Below, one piece after another: positions 13,700-13,913 of a DNA stretch of 13,913 bases (position 1 is the first letter of the stretch; each line of letters starts with the position of its first letter). The position numbers and the translations under genes are program-made. The stretch is from NCBI GenBank assembly GCA_002403895.1, contig DHIQ01000207.1, positions 1 through 13,913 on the forward strand. Reading direction: 5' to 3'. Below the pieces are notes generated by a model. That model did not search any database, was not told the origin of the DNA, and saw only the letters and a list, made by a program, of their open reading frames with translations. The stretch comes from Candidatus Neomicrothrix sp. UBA4742. GTDB taxonomy: Bacteria; Actinomycetota; Acidimicrobiia; Acidimicrobiales; Acidimicrobilacustridaceae.

Positions 13700-13913
13700 A
13701 TCGCCTGGTCGAGTCCTTCAGGGCGTCCATCACGCCCAGGCGGAGGATCGGTTCGGCCTCCAGGTCGATCAGGACCTCCGCCAGATCCTCGGTCTCGCGT
13801 CGCTCATGGAGCTGGCGGATGGCGTCAGCTCGCACCTCGGGGGGTGCGGCCAGGAGGTCGAGCAGTTCACGTCGGGCACCTGCGGGCAGGCGGCGCAGGG
13901 TCTTGCGGATGCG
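13698..13913 (-). CDS. Hypothetical protein, 3' part only
   Basis: An open frame enters from the right edge and ends at TAG (13700-13698), giving at least 71 residues. It begins RIRKTLRRLPAGARRELLDLL, continues with APPEVRADAIRQLHERRETE and ends VMDALKDSTRR. The piece is charged, Leu/Ala-rich and likely all-helical, with no membrane segment and no domain I recognise. Codon usage is GC-rich at third positions as in the real genes here, and the stop is followed by a hairpin, both of which support it. The start lies outside the window. Confidence 0.6.
   Translation of the reverse strand, partial: RIRKTLRRLPAGARRELLDLLAAPPEVRADAIRQLHERRETEDLAEVLIDLEAEPILRLGVMDALKDSTRR

Noticed and set aside
1..13913. 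CRISPR array, toxin-antitoxin, phage-defence or biosynthetic cluster
   Set aside because: No regularly spaced repeats, no defence-type domains and no synthase genes were seen; the content is catabolic and mobile-element debris.

Overview
This is a GC-rich stretch of bacterial chromosome, most likely from an uncultured actinomycete-type organism (Actinomycetota). The evidence is an LLM-class F420-type oxidoreductase, actinobacterial-looking transposase and integrase scraps, TAnnnT-type -10 boxes, a probable leaderless gene and heavy use of GTG starts. The taxonomic call is an inference, because no ribosomal or marker gene is present.

Layout. Positions 1-346 hold the broken, frameshifted remains of an IS1182-type transposase (minus strand). 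A perfect 17-bp inverted repeat (350-415) follows, immediately upstream of a PucR-family regulator gene (431-2089, plus). Facing it is an eight-gene operon on the minus strand (10391 down to 2090). In transcription order it encodes an F420-type LLM oxidoreductase, CoA-transferase subunits A and B, a DUF6282 amidohydrolase-like protein, a two-cysteine maleate-isomerase/Asp-Glu-racemase-family enzyme, and the FAD, [2Fe-2S] and molybdopterin subunits of a xanthine-dehydrogenase-type hydroxylase. Six of the seven junctions overlap or abut, the other gap is 7 nt, and a good promoter lies just upstream of the first gene. A TauE/SafE permease (10568-11326) diverges from the operon promoter region. 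Then comes a decayed stretch (11327-12047) with a TPR-like fragment on the plus strand and an integrase-core fragment on the minus strand. Next is a secreted Asp-box (sialidase-like propeller) protein (12048-13487), a scrap of tyrosine recombinase (13504-13554), a stable hairpin, and the 3' end of a small unknown protein running off the right edge.

How the genes may work together. The operon looks like a complete but unassigned catabolic module. A molybdenum hydroxylase would hydroxylate a (hetero)aromatic or CoA-linked ring. A flavin/deazaflavin oxidoreductase and a metal-dependent hydrolase-like protein could reduce or open it. A cis-trans isomerase or racemase would rearrange the product, and a glutaconate-type CoA-transferase would make or accept a CoA thioester. 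The PucR regulator and the TauE/SafE anion permease are the natural control and transport partners. The combination does not match a textbook pathway I can name. Nicotinate (maleate branch), furoate and purine-like routes each explain only some of the genes, so the substrate is unknown. Mobile-element debris on both sides suggests the module sits in a rearranged, accessory region.
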